This document shows positions 55,949 to 64,000 of a stretch of 64,000 nucleotides of DNA, piece by piece. The notes beneath the pieces were generated by a model. It worked only from the letters and a program-made list of their open reading frames with translations, did no database searches and was not told the DNA's origin. The DNA is from Rhizobium sp. PP-CC-3A-592 (lineage in GTDB: Bacteria > Pseudomonadota > Alphaproteobacteria > Rhizobiales > Rhizobiaceae). A program made the position numbers and the translations under genes. The stretch covers positions 228,916 to 292,915 of the forward strand of contig NZ_QJSR01000001.1 in assembly GCF_003217095.1 (NCBI RefSeq), written 5' to 3'. Position 1 is the first letter of the stretch, and each line of letters begins with the position of its first letter.

Positions 55949-58660
55949 ATGAATGTCGTCGTCGTTGAATCGCCGGCCAAAGCAAAGACCATCAACAAGT
56001 ATCTCGGCCCCGGCTACACGGTTCTGGCCTCGTTCGGTCACGTCCGCGACCTTCCGGCCAAGGACGGCTCGGTCAAGCCCGACGAAGACTTCGCCATGCT
56101 CTGGGAAGTGGACAGCGCGTCCGCCAAGCGGATGAACGATATTGGCGCTGCCTTGAAGAACGCCGACGGCCTCATTCTCGCGACCGACCCGGATCGCGAA
56201 GGCGAAGCGATTTCGTGGCATGTGCTCGATCTGCTGCGCAAGAAGAAGCTGATCGGCGACAAGCCCGTGAGCCGAGTCGTCTTCAACGCCATCACCAAGA
56301 AGGCCGTGCTCGACGCGATGGCCAATCCACGCGACATCGACGTGCCGCTGGTGGATGCCTATCTGGCACGCCGCGCGCTCGACTATCTCGTCGGCTTCAA
56401 CCTGTCGCCGGTCCTCTGGCGCAAGCTGCCCGGCGCCCGTTCGGCCGGCCGCGTGCAGTCCGTCGCGCTGCGTCTCGTCTGCGACCGCGAGTCGGAGATC
56501 GAGCGGTTCGTCTCGGAAGAATACTGGAACCTCTCGGCCATCCTGAAAACGCCGCGCGGCGACGACTTCGAAGCCCGCCTCGTGGCCGCCGACGGCAAGC
56601 GCCTGCAGGCGCGCTCGGTCGGCAACGGCGAACAGGCCAACGACCTGAAGGCCCTGCTCGAGGGCGCATCCTACATCGTGGATACCGTCGAGGCGAAGCC
56701 CGTCAAGCGCAACCCCTCGCCGCCCTTCACCACCTCGACGCTGCAGCAGGCGGCATCCTCGAAGCTCGGCTTCTCCGCATCGCGGACCATGCAGGTCGCC
56801 CAGCGGCTCTATGAAGGTCTCGACCTCGGCGGCGAGACCGTCGGTCTCATCACCTATATGCGGACCGACGGCGTGCAGATGGCCGGCGAAGCGATCGACG
56901 CTGCCCGCAGCGCCATCGGCGACCAGTTCGGCGCGCGCTACGTGCCTGAGAAGGCCCGTCTTTATTCGACCAAGGCGAAGAACGCGCAGGAAGCCCACGA
57001 GGCGATCCGCCCGACCGACTTCACCCGCACGCCGGACCAGCTGCGCCGTTTCCTCGATGCCGACCAGTTGCGTCTCTACGACCTGATCTGGAAGCGCGGC
57101 ATCGCCAGCCAGATGGCCTCGGCCGAGATCGAGCGGACAACCGTCGAGATCCTCGCCGAGAACGGCGACCGCAAGGCCGGCCTGCGGGCCGTCGGATCCG
57201 TCATCCGCTTCGACGGCTTCATCGCCGCCTATACGGACCAGAAGGAAGACGGCGAGCAGAGCGACGATGGCGAGGACGAAGGCCGTCTGCCGGAGATCAA
57301 GGCGCGCGAGACCGTTGCCAAGCAGAAGATCAATGCGAGCCAGCATTTCACCGAGCCGCCGCCGCGCTACTCGGAAGCAAGCCTGATCAAGCGCATGGAA
57401 GAGCTCGGCATCGGCCGTCCCTCGACCTACGCTTCGACACTCGCCACGCTGCGCGATCGCGAATATGTCGTTATCGACAAGCGTAAACTGATCCCGGAGG
57501 CCAAGGGACGCCTCGTTACGGCGTTCCTCGAAAGCTTCTTCCACCGCTATGTCGAGTACGACTTCACGGCATCGCTCGAAGAGAAGCTCGACCGGATTTC
57601 TGCCGGCGAACTCAACTGGAAGGACGTGCTTCGCGACTTTTGGAAGGATTTTTTCGCGCAGATCGAAGACACCAAGGAACTGCGGGTCACCAACGTTCTC
57701 GATGCGTTGAACGAGGAGCTGGCACCGCTCGTCTTTCCGAAGCGCGAGGACGGGAGCGATCCCCGAATCTGTCAGGTCTGCGGCACCGGCAAGCTGTCGC
57801 TGAAGCTCGGCAAATACGGCGCGTTCGTCGGCTGCTCGAACTACCCCGAGTGCAATTTCACCCGCCAGCTGTCGTCCGATGGCGATGCGGAAGCGCAGGC
57901 GTCGAACGAGCCGCAGGCGCTGGGCAAGGACCCGCACACGGACGAGGAGATCACGCTGCGCAACGGCCGTTTCGGCCCTTACGTCCAGCGCGGCGAAGGC
58001 AAGGAGGCCAAGCGCTCCAGCCTGCCCAAGGGCTGGACGCCGGCGAGCATCGACCATGAGAAGGCCCTGGCGCTCCTGTCGCTCCCACGCGACATCGGAC
58101 AGCACCCGGAATCCGGCAAGATGATCTCGTCCGGCCTCGGCCGCTACGGGCCGTTCATCCTGCATGACGGGAAATATGCGAATGTCGAGACCATCGAGGA
58201 TGTGTTCTCGATCGGCCTCAACCGCGCCGTCTCTGTGCTGGCGGACAAGGCCTCCAAGGGCCCAGCCGGTCGCGGTGCAGCCGTAGCCGCTCTTAAGGAC
58301 CTCGGCGAACATCCCGATGGCGGTGCGATTACCGTTCGCGATGGGCGCTACGGACCCTATGTCAACTGGGGCAAGGTGAACGCGACCCTGCCCAAGGGCA
58401 AGGATCCGACATCGGTGACACTCGAAGAGGCACTGCCGCTTCTCGCAGAACGTGCCGGCAAGGCGAAGCCCGTGAAGGCCAAGGCCGTTAAGGCGAAGGC
58501 TGCAAAGCCTGCCAAGGCCAAGGCTGCAGTGGACGGCGCTGAGAAGGTTGCCAAGCCTCGGGCCGCCGCCAAGGCCAAGCCTGCGGCGAAGACGACGACA
58601 AAGACGAAGGCTGCTGCAAAACCCAAGACTGCGGCCGCCGCCAAGGTACAGAAGGGATAG
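55949..58660 (+). CDS. topA: DNA topoisomerase I
   Basis: Type IA topoisomerase that relaxes negative supercoils. From MNVVVVESPAKAKTINK the length is 903. TOPRIM acidic residues are in TDPDREGEAISWH and the catalytic tyrosine is Y303 in ITYMRTDG. One four-Cys zinc ribbon (CQVCGTGKLSLKL...CSNYPEC) is followed by Cys-less repeats (RNGRFGPYVQRG, RDGRYGPYVNWG). The last ~65 residues are a Lys/Ala tail of AKAKA-type repeats. Starts 2 or 6 codons earlier (55943 ATG, 55931 TTG) are possible. Four base pairs before rnr. Confidence 0.95.
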   Translation: MNVVVVESPAKAKTINKYLGPGYTVLASFGHVRDLPAKDGSVKPDEDFAMLWEVDSASAKRMNDIGAALKNADGLILATDPDREGEAISWHVLDLLRKKKLIGDKPVSRVVFNAITKKAVLDAMANPRDIDVPLVDAYLARRALDYLVGFNLSPVLWRKLPGARSAGRVQSVALRLVCDRESEIERFVSEEYWNLSAILKTPRGDDFEARLVAADGKRLQARSVGNGEQANDLKALLEGASYIVDTVEAKPVKRNPSPPFTTSTLQQAASSKLGFSASRTMQVAQRLYEGLDLGGETVGLITYMRTDGVQMAGEAIDAARSAIGDQFGARYVPEKARLYSTKAKNAQEAHEAIRPTDFTRTPDQLRRFLDADQLRLYDLIWKRGIASQMASAEIERTTVEILAENGDRKAGLRAVGSVIRFDGFIAAYTDQKEDGEQSDDGEDEGRLPEIKARETVAKQKINASQHFTEPPPRYSEASLIKRMEELGIGRPSTYASTLATLRDREYVVIDKRKLIPEAKGRLVTAFLESFFHRYVEYDFTASLEEKLDRISAGELNWKDVLRDFWKDFFAQIEDTKELRVTNVLDALNEELAPLVFPKREDGSDPRICQVCGTGKLSLKLGKYGAFVGCSNYPECNFTRQLSSDGDAEAQASNEPQALGKDPHTDEEITLRNGRFGPYVQRGEGKEAKRSSLPKGWTPASIDHEKALALLSLPRDIGQHPESGKMISSGLGRYGPFILHDGKYANVETIEDVFSIGLNRAVSVLADKASKGPAGRGAAVAALKDLGEHPDGGAITVRDGRYGPYVNWGKVNATLPKGKDPTSVTLEEALPLLAERAGKAKPVKAKAVKAKAAKPAKAKAAVDGAEKVAKPRAAAKAKPAAKTTTKTKAAAKPKTAAAAKVQKG

Positions 58661-58663
58661 ACC

Positions 58664-61036
58664 GTGAGCAAATCGCCCCGCATCGGCATGAGACGGACCG
58701 CAAAACCTTCGGTCCGGCTGGCCCGTGCGGGCACGGCCCTGCCGCCTGCCGATGACACACCGATCATCCACGGCGCCGTGCCACCGCGCGACGTGCTCAT
58801 GCGCTTCATTGCGGAAAATCCGGACAAGGCCTCAAAGCGCGAAATCTCCAGGGCGTTCGGCCTCAAGGGCGACGCGCGCATCGAGCTGAAGGCGGCTCTG
58901 CGGGATCTCGAAGACGACGGTCTCGTGGAGAAGAAGCGCAACGCGCTCGTCCGGCCGGGCGCCTTGCCCCCGGTCACTGTCCTCGACATCACCACGCGCG
59001 ACAAGGACGGCGAGCTTGTCGCCCGTCCGGCCGAGTGGCCCGACGATTCCGGTGTCGCACCGGCCGTTCTCATCCGCCAGTCGAGCGTTGCCAAAGCCAA
59101 GGGCAAGATGCCGGTCGGCGGCATCGGCGACCGGGTGCTGGCCAAGATCTTCCCCTCCAAGGAGCCGACGGGCCCAGCCTATACGGCCCGCATCATCAAG
59201 GTGCTCGACCGCCGCCGCAGCGCCAATGCAGCCCTTGGCGTCTTTCGGGAAATGCCGGCCGGCACCGGCCGCATCATGCCGATCGACAAGCGCGGCGAGG
59301 AAATGGACGTCGAGGCGAGCGGCGTCGGCGAGGCCAAGGACGGCGATCTGGTCGAGGTCGAAATCGTCCGCTCCGGCCGGTTCGGGCTTGCCAGGGCCGA
59401 AGTGAAGTCGATCATCGGTTCGGTCTCTTCGGAAAAGGCGATCTCGATGATCGCGATCCATGCGCACGGCATTCCCTATATCTTCCCCGACAGCGTCACG
59501 CGCGAAGCAGAAGCCGCCGGCCCCGCCACCATGTCGCATCGGGAGGACTGGCGCTCCATGCCGCTGATCACCATCGACCCGGCGGACGCCAAGGACCATG
59601 ACGACGCGGTTCATGCGGAACCCGACACATCGCCGGAGAATGAGGGCGGCGTCATCGTCACCGTCGCAATCGCCGACGTCTCCTGGTACGTTCGCCCGAA
59701 ATCCGCCCTCGACAACGAAGCGCTGAAGCGCGGCAACTCGGTCTACTTCCCGGACCGGGTCGTACCCATGCTGCCCGAGCGCATTTCCAATGAACTGTGC
59801 TCGCTGAAGGAAACAGTGGACCGGCCGGCGCTTGCCGTGCGCATGCGCTTCACGAGCGAAGGCCGGAAGATCGGGCACACATTTCATCGCATCATGATGA
59901 AGAGCGCGGCCAAGCTCTCCTACAACCAGGCCCAGGCAGCGATCGACGGTGCGCCCGATGATAAGACCGGCCCTCTGCTGGAGCCCATCCTCAAGCCGCT
60001 CTGGGACGCCTATCGCATCCTCACCATCGGGCGGAACCGGCGCCAGCCGCTTGAGCTCAACATGCCCGAGCGCAAGATCCTTCTAAAGCCGGATGGCACG
60101 GTCGATCGCGTCTTCGTGCCGGACAGGCTCGATGCGCACAAGCTGATCGAGGAGATGATGATCCAGGCGAACGTGGCCGCCGCCGAGACGCTGGAGATCA
60201 AGCGCCAGCCGCTCGTCTACCGCGTCCACGATGCGCCCTCGCTCGCCAAGCAGGAGACGCTGCGCGAGTTCCTCGCCACGCTCGACCTGACGCTGGTCAA
60301 GGGCGGCAACATGCGCGCCAACCATTTCAACGGCATTCTCGCGAAAGCCGAAGAGCAGCCCTACGAGACCATCGTCAACCAGATGGTGCTTCGCTCGCAG
60401 AGCCAGGCGGTCTACAGCCCCGAAAATATCGGCCATTTCGGCTTGAACCTGATGAAGTACGCCCACTTCACCTCGCCCATCCGGCGCTACGCCGATCTCA
60501 TCGTGCATCGCGCGCTGGTCGGATCGCTCGGGCTCGGCGAAGGCGCCATCACACCGGCAGAAGAAGGCGCGCTGGAGGATATCGCTGCGGAAATCTCGAC
60601 CTTCGAGCGGCGCGCGATGGCAGCCGAGCGTGACACGATCGACCGGCTGATCGCCCACCATCTGAGTGGTCGCATCAACGAGGAGTTCGACGGTCGCGTG
60701 TCCGGCGTTACCAAGTCCGGCCTGTTCATCTCCCTGCCGCAATATGGCGCTGACGGCTTCGTGCCGATTTCGACACTCGGGCGGGACTATTTCATCTTCG
60801 ACGAAGCGCATATGGCGCTGGTCGGCGACAAGACCGGTCTTGGCTATCGCCTGGGCGATGAGGTGCGGGTAAAGCTGGTCGATGCCGTGCCGCTGGCCGG
60901 CGCCCTGCGCTTCGAGATGCTGGACGAGGGCCGCAAGATGCCGACGGCGACGCGCTCCTTCCACAAGGCGGGACGCCGGGACAAGGCCGGTGCCCGCAAA
61001 GCGCCCGGCACCCGTCCACCGCGTGGGCGGCGCTGA
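58664..61036 (+). CDS. rnr: Ribonuclease R
   Basis: Processive 3'-5' exoribonuclease of 790 residues. Starts with GTG (58664), 3 bp after topA. N-terminal winged-helix region (FIAENPDKASKREISRAFGLKG), cold-shock domains, then the RNB domain with catalytic D305, D311, D313 and D314 (IDPADAKDHDDAV), and a C-terminal S1 domain (GRVSGVTKSGLFISLPQYGADGF, in part). A short Arg/Lys-rich tail ends the protein. VacB/RNase II family; the four-domain order favours RNase R. Confidence 0.95.
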   Translation: MSKSPRIGMRRTAKPSVRLARAGTALPPADDTPIIHGAVPPRDVLMRFIAENPDKASKREISRAFGLKGDARIELKAALRDLEDDGLVEKKRNALVRPGALPPVTVLDITTRDKDGELVARPAEWPDDSGVAPAVLIRQSSVAKAKGKMPVGGIGDRVLAKIFPSKEPTGPAYTARIIKVLDRRRSANAALGVFREMPAGTGRIMPIDKRGEEMDVEASGVGEAKDGDLVEVEIVRSGRFGLARAEVKSIIGSVSSEKAISMIAIHAHGIPYIFPDSVTREAEAAGPATMSHREDWRSMPLITIDPADAKDHDDAVHAEPDTSPENEGGVIVTVAIADVSWYVRPKSALDNEALKRGNSVYFPDRVVPMLPERISNELCSLKETVDRPALAVRMRFTSEGRKIGHTFHRIMMKSAAKLSYNQAQAAIDGAPDDKTGPLLEPILKPLWDAYRILTIGRNRRQPLELNMPERKILLKPDGTVDRVFVPDRLDAHKLIEEMMIQANVAAAETLEIKRQPLVYRVHDAPSLAKQETLREFLATLDLTLVKGGNMRANHFNGILAKAEEQPYETIVNQMVLRSQSQAVYSPENIGHFGLNLMKYAHFTSPIRRYADLIVHRALVGSLGLGEGAITPAEEGALEDIAAEISTFERRAMAAERDTIDRLIAHHLSGRINEEFDGRVSGVTKSGLFISLPQYGADGFVPISTLGRDYFIFDEAHMALVGDKTGLGYRLGDEVRVKLVDAVPLAGALRFEMLDEGRKMPTATRSFHKAGRRDKAGARKAPGTRPPRGRR

Positions 61037-61041
61037 CTCCG

Positions 61042-61521
61042 ATGAATGGTGACGGCATGAGAGAGAGCGACGTAGGGCCGGGGGCAGAAACGCTGCACCT
61101 CGGTGATGCGCAGATCAACGACCGTCCTGTCGGGCGCTCGATCCGGCGCGGGCTTCTCAACCGATGCCCCAACTGCGGCCAGGGGCGCATGTTCGGTCGG
61201 TTCCTCAAGGTCAACGACACCTGCTCCGCCTGTGGAGAAGCGCTTCATCATCATCGAGCCGACGATTTTCCGCCGTATATCGTCGTCACGATTGTCGGCC
61301 ATCTGGTGCTCGGAGGCTTCATGATGACGGAAATGCTGGTGACGCTGTCGAACTGGCAGCACCTCGCCATCTGGGTGCCGATCACGATTGCCGGCTCGAT
61401 CGCGCTCATGCAGCCGGTCAAGGGCGGCGTCGTCGGGCTGCAATGGGCCTTGCGCATGCATGGCTTCGGCGGGCACGAGGATCGGCCGGAAGACGAATTG
61501 CCGTCGCAGGATCGCACCTGA
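61042..61521 (+). CDS. DUF983 family membrane protein with zinc ribbon
   Basis: 159 residues. A CPNCGQG...CSACGEAL zinc-ribbon pair near residues 42-66 is followed by two membrane helices (PPYIVVTIVGHLVLGGFMM and HLAIWVPITIAGSIALMQ). DUF983 proteins are common in alphaproteobacteria, function unknown. It starts 5 bp after rnr and its TGA overlaps the next ATG by one base. An ATG five codons downstream is an alternative start. Confidence 0.88.
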   Translation: MNGDGMRESDVGPGAETLHLGDAQINDRPVGRSIRRGLLNRCPNCGQGRMFGRFLKVNDTCSACGEALHHHRADDFPPYIVVTIVGHLVLGGFMMTEMLVTLSNWQHLAIWVPITIAGSIALMQPVKGGVVGLQWALRMHGFGGHEDRPEDELPSQDRT

Positions 61522-62237
61522 TGCGCATCGATGATGCCGCGACCGGCGGCACAACCGAGGCGGTCATTCCGCTGGCAAAGGCTCTGCGGCCGCGCCTCGC
61601 GGCCTCCATCCTCCTTCTCGACCGGAGCGACGGCGTTGTGCGCGTTCTGGTCGGCCGGCGCAGCAAGCAGCATGTGTTCATGCCGGACGTTCACGTCTTC
61701 CCCGGCGGGCGACGGGATCCCGGCGACCACAGAATCGCCTTTGCGAGCGATCTCCCGGCACCGCTGATCGACCGCCTTGTCGGCATCTATCGCGGACGTA
61801 TGTCCGTGTCCGCCGTCCGAGCGCTCGCGCTTGCCGCCCTGCGGGAACTGCATGAGGAGACGAGCCTTGCCGTGGGGCCGCCCTGCGGGCCGTCCTGTTC
61901 AGGCAGCCTTCCCTTCCGCCCCGAGCTCGACCGCTTGCGTTACGTCGCCCGCGCACTGACGCCGCCCGGCCATGTGCGGCGATTCGACACCCATTTCTTC
62001 GCCCTCTTCACCGACGAAGTCGATCTCGACCTTGACGGACTGCAGGACAGCCGGGAGCTTGAGGACCTGCGCTGGGTTCCCGTCAGCGATCCTTCCGCGG
62101 TTTCCATCCCCGATATCACCGCGCGTATTCTCGAAGCCTTGCATACGAGACTTGACGCCGACCCTCTGCTCGGCTTTGACGGCACCGTGCCGTATTTCCA
62201 CGTCCGGAATGGACGACCCATCCGCGATCTTCTGTGA
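61521..62237 (+). CDS. Nudix hydrolase family protein
   Basis: 238 residues. The Nudix box is split: VFPGGRRDPGD supplies the Gly-rich start and, after about 40 inserted residues, ALRELHEETSL supplies the RExxEE helix with metal-binding Glu. The long insertion resembles the NUDT19/RP2-like CoA diphosphatase subgroup. Substrate not known. TGATG overlap with DUF983 suggests coupling. Confidence 0.87.
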   Translation: MRIDDAATGGTTEAVIPLAKALRPRLAASILLLDRSDGVVRVLVGRRSKQHVFMPDVHVFPGGRRDPGDHRIAFASDLPAPLIDRLVGIYRGRMSVSAVRALALAALRELHEETSLAVGPPCGPSCSGSLPFRPELDRLRYVARALTPPGHVRRFDTHFFALFTDEVDLDLDGLQDSRELEDLRWVPVSDPSAVSIPDITARILEALHTRLDADPLLGFDGTVPYFHVRNGRPIRDLL

Positions 62238-62246
62238 GGACACCGA

Positions 62247-63431
62247 ATGTCTCAGACGACCCCTGGCTCGTCTCGGCCGGTTGAGGATATCCATTGGCTG
62301 TCGCTGATCGCGGCCCTTGCCGCCGTCACCACGGTCGGCATCGCCATCGGCCTCGGCGTGCCTCTCCTCAGCTTCATCATGGAACGGCGCGGCGTCTCCT
62401 CGACGCTGATCGGCCTCAACTCCACCGTGGCGGGCCTTGCCTCCATGGTCGCCGCCTCCTTCACGACACGGCTTGCACACCGGTTCGGCGTGGCGCAGGT
62501 CATGGTGGCTGCCGTGGTGCTGGCCGCCGCGCCCGCGCTCGGCTTCTATTTCGTCGAGAATTTCTGGCTGTGGTTCCCGCTGCGAATCGTCTTCCAGAGC
62601 GGCATCACCATTCTCTTTGTCCTCTCGGAGTTCTGGATCAACGCCACGGCGCCCTCGCATCGTCGTGGGCTCGTGTTCGGCATCTATGGCACCGTTCTTT
62701 CGCTCGGGTTCGCCGCCGGGCCCCTGCTCTTCTCCCTGCTCGGCAGCGAGGGCATCCTGCCCTTCGCGGTCGGTGCCGGTATCATCCTGCTAGGCGCGAT
62801 CCCGATCATCATCGCCCGCAAGGAAAGCCCCGATATCGACGAGATGCCGGAAATGCACTTCCTTCGCTACGTCTTCATGGTGCCGATGGCGACGGCCGCC
62901 GTCTTCGTGTTCGGCGCGGTCGAGTATGGGGGCCTGTCGCTCTTTCCGGTCTATGGCACCCGCGTCGGCTTCTCCGAATCGCAGGCGGCCCTGCTGCTGA
63001 CCATCATGGGTGTGGGAAACCTCATCTTCCAGATCCCGCTCGGCCTCTTGTCGGACCGCATGAAGGACCGCCGCAAGCTGCTCGTGGCGCTGACCGTGAT
63101 CGGCTTTGCCGGTGCGCTCTGCCTGCCGGCCCTGTCGACCAACTGGTACGCCCTGGCGGCCATCCTGCTGCTCTGGGGCGGCATCATCTCCGGGCTCTAT
63201 ACGATCGGGCTCAGCCATCTCGGTTCGCGGCTCCACGGGCCGGAGCTGGCCGCCGCCAATGCCGCCTTCGTGTTCTGTTACGCGCTGGGCACCGTGGCCG
63301 GCCCCCAAGTCATCGGCGCCTCAATGGATGTCTTCGGCAATCACGGCTTTGCGTGGTCGATCGCCGGATTCTTCGGCCTTTACATCGTGCTTTCCCTGGT
63401 TCGCCTGGTTTATAAACCGAAACAGGGTTGA
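62247..63431 (+). CDS. Major facilitator superfamily transporter
   Basis: 394 residues with about 12 membrane helices. The MFS motif A analogue [11 protein letters not shown] lies in the middle loop between the halves, and [20 protein letters not shown] resembles the YcaD-like subgroup. Substrate unknown. It starts 9 bp after the Nudix gene, closing a compact rnr-DUF983-Nudix-MFS unit. Confidence 0.88.
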   Translation: MSQTTPGSSRPVEDIHWLSLIAALAAVTTVGIAIGLGVPLLSFIMERRGVSSTLIGLNSTVAGLASMVAASFTTRLAHRFGVAQVMVAAVVLAAAPALGFYFVENFWLWFPLRIVFQSGITILFVLSEFWINATAPSHRRGLVFGIYGTVLSLGFAAGPLLFSLLGSEGILPFAVGAGIILLGAIPIIIARKESPDIDEMPEMHFLRYVFMVPMATAAVFVFGAVEYGGLSLFPVYGTRVGFSESQAALLLTIMGVGNLIFQIPLGLLSDRMKDRRKLLVALTVIGFAGALCLPALSTNWYALAAILLLWGGIISGLYTIGLSHLGSRLHGPELAAANAAFVFCYALGTVAGPQVIGASMDVFGNHGFAWSIAGFFGLYIVLSLVRLVYKPKQG

Positions 63432-63455
63432 CTTTTCGAGCGCGATTTGTAGTTT
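63428..63455 (+). promoter_or_regulatory. Candidate rpmG promoter
   Basis: TTGACT (63428-63433) overlaps the MFS stop codon; after 16 bp TAGTTT (63450-63455) is a moderate -10. It would give rpmG a leader of about 58 nt. Confidence 0.45.
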
Positions 63456-63519
63456 CGCGCCAAGCTCGCCGGGACCTTCTTCGAAGTCCGGCTTTGTTAT
63501 TTCAGAAGGCAGGACGACC

Positions 63520-63687
63520 ATGGCGAAAGCTGCAAAAATCAAGATCAAGCTGCTGTCGACGGCCGACACGGGTTTCTTCTATGTGACCTCGAAGAACAGC
63601 CGCACCAAGACAGACAAGTTCAGCATGACGAAGTACGACCCGGTCGTACGCAAGCATGTCGAATTCAAGGAAACCAAGATCAAGTAA
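63520..63687 (+). CDS. rpmG: 50S ribosomal protein L33
   Basis: 55 residues ([20 protein letters not shown]...), highly basic. No cysteine is present, so this is the zinc-independent (C-) form. The ATG at 63520 matches the family start; upstream open frame is shadow sequence from the MFS gene. A very strong terminator follows 20 bp after the stop. Confidence 0.97.
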   Translation: MAKAAKIKIKLLSTADTGFFYVTSKNSRTKTDKFSMTKYDPVVRKHVEFKETKIK

Positions 63688-63707
63688 GATCTTGTTTCTC
63701 TCAATTC

Positions 63708-63744
63708 AAAAAAGGCGCCGACGGCTACGTCAGGCGCCTTTTTT
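63708..63744 (+). terminator. Strong intrinsic terminator of rpmG
   Basis: AAAAAAGGCGCC pairs with GGCGCCTTTTTT, with an inner GACG/CGTC stem and GCTA loop and one bulged A. Runs of six A and six T on either side mean it could also work on the minus strand. Confidence 0.93.
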
Positions 63745-63815
63745 GCGTCGGCAGACGTTGCTGCAGGAAGACGCTCGTCCTGTGCAGCAGCCGACATCGA
63801 CATACGCAAACGAAA

Positions 63816-63845
63816 AACGCCGCTCCTGAAAACAGAAGCGGCGTT
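63816..63845 (-). terminator. Intrinsic terminator for a minus-strand transcript
   Basis: Arms AACGCCGCT (63816-63824) and AGCGGCGTT (63837-63845) continue into an inner CTG/CAG stem with an AAAA loop. On the minus strand the stem is followed directly by TTTTTCGTTTG, so it ends RNA coming from the right edge. Confidence 0.8.
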
Positions 63846-64000
63846 GAACGGATGCCGGCCGGCACGCAGAGCGGCACGAGGAACCGCTGATACGTACCGG
63901 CCGACGACCCCACGACCCAGGAGATGCGGCGGACCTGACATCATGGGGTAACTGATCGGCTTGGGAGCGTAAGACCTCCCCTGCATAAGAACATCGGCGA
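63846..64000 (-). other. Non-coding right edge, possible small RNA or 3' UTR
   Basis: The last 155 bp show no ORF with a family match or ribosome site on either strand. On the minus strand AGCGG...CCGCT (63868-63886) forms a small stem and GCCGGCCGGC (63853-63862) is self-complementary; a good terminator follows. A structured small RNA or the 3' end of an unseen gene would fit. Confidence 0.4.

Noticed and set aside
55925-58771. 948-codon minus-strand frame antisense to topA
   Set aside because: Shadow of a high-GC gene with strict third-position bias.
63579-63986. 135-codon minus ORF at the right edge
   Set aside because: Runs straight through two terminators and antisense to rpmG; no ribosome site or family match.

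Overview
The window is chromosomal core DNA of an alphaproteobacterium of the order Rhizobiales, most likely family Rhizobiaceae (Rhizobium/Agrobacterium/Sinorhizobium type). Basis: protein lengths and sequences (RpoB 1379 aa, RpoC 1401 aa, EF-Tu 391 aa), an alphaproteobacterial NDUFA12-type complex I accessory protein, RNase E with a long acidic insert in its S1 domain, high G+C and rhizobial gene order. I cannot name genus or species. No rRNA, prophage, insertion sequence, CRISPR array or plasmid gene is visible. Coding is dense and almost every gene is a recognisable housekeeping gene.

Layout. (1) Positions 1-21.6 kb, nearly all on the minus strand, are a translation/transcription supercluster. 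Read 5' to 3' it runs tRNA-Tyr, tRNA-Gly, tuf (copy 2), a small insert (epimerase, exported protein), tRNA-Trp, secE, nusG, rplK, rplA, rplJ, rplL, rpoB, rpoC, then after one convergent small gene rpsL, rpsG, fusA and tuf (copy 1, cut by the window start). The beta (rif) cluster and the str operon are thus joined and flanked by two almost identical tuf genes. (2) 21.7-32.2 kb: rlmB, tRNA-Thr, a poorly characterised 1.2 kb stretch, an SDR oxidoreductase, nadK, an exported hypothetical, prfB with a programmed +1 frameshift, penicillin-binding protein 1A and a cell-wall amidase. (3) 32.2-41.5 kb: rne, an aminotransferase, a DsbA-family protein, aroQ-accB-accC and aat. (4) 41.6-51.1 kb, mostly minus strand: DUF2155 protein, NDUFA12 homologue, gatC-gatA-gatB with two interspersed GNAT acetyltransferases, a metallo-hydrolase, ruvX, two coupled small membrane proteins and an AidB-type acyl-CoA dehydrogenase. 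(5) 51.3-63.7 kb, plus strand: pyrB, a dihydroorotase homologue without its HxH metal site, plsY, dprA, topA, rnr, DUF983, Nudix, MFS transporter and rpmG. The last ~250 bp hold two intrinsic terminators, one of them for an unseen minus-strand transcript.

Functional logic. The first third makes the protein-synthesis and transcription machinery (ribosomal proteins, RNA polymerase, EF-Tu, EF-G, Sec/Nus factors and tRNAs), with structured intergenic hairpins where ribosomal-protein autoregulation and attenuation are expected. The rest covers translation fidelity and termination (prfB, gatCAB, aat, rlmB), RNA turnover (rne, rnr), envelope growth (mrcA, amidase, plsY, accBC) and nucleotide and DNA metabolism (pyrB, topA, dprA, ruvX, nadK). 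I found no convincing undescribed multi-gene system. The best leads are the HxH-less PyrC paired with PyrB, the candidate minus-strand RNA at the right edge, unusual inverted repeats (22.66 and 49.31 kb), small coupled or overlapping genes, and the tuf-flanked architecture.
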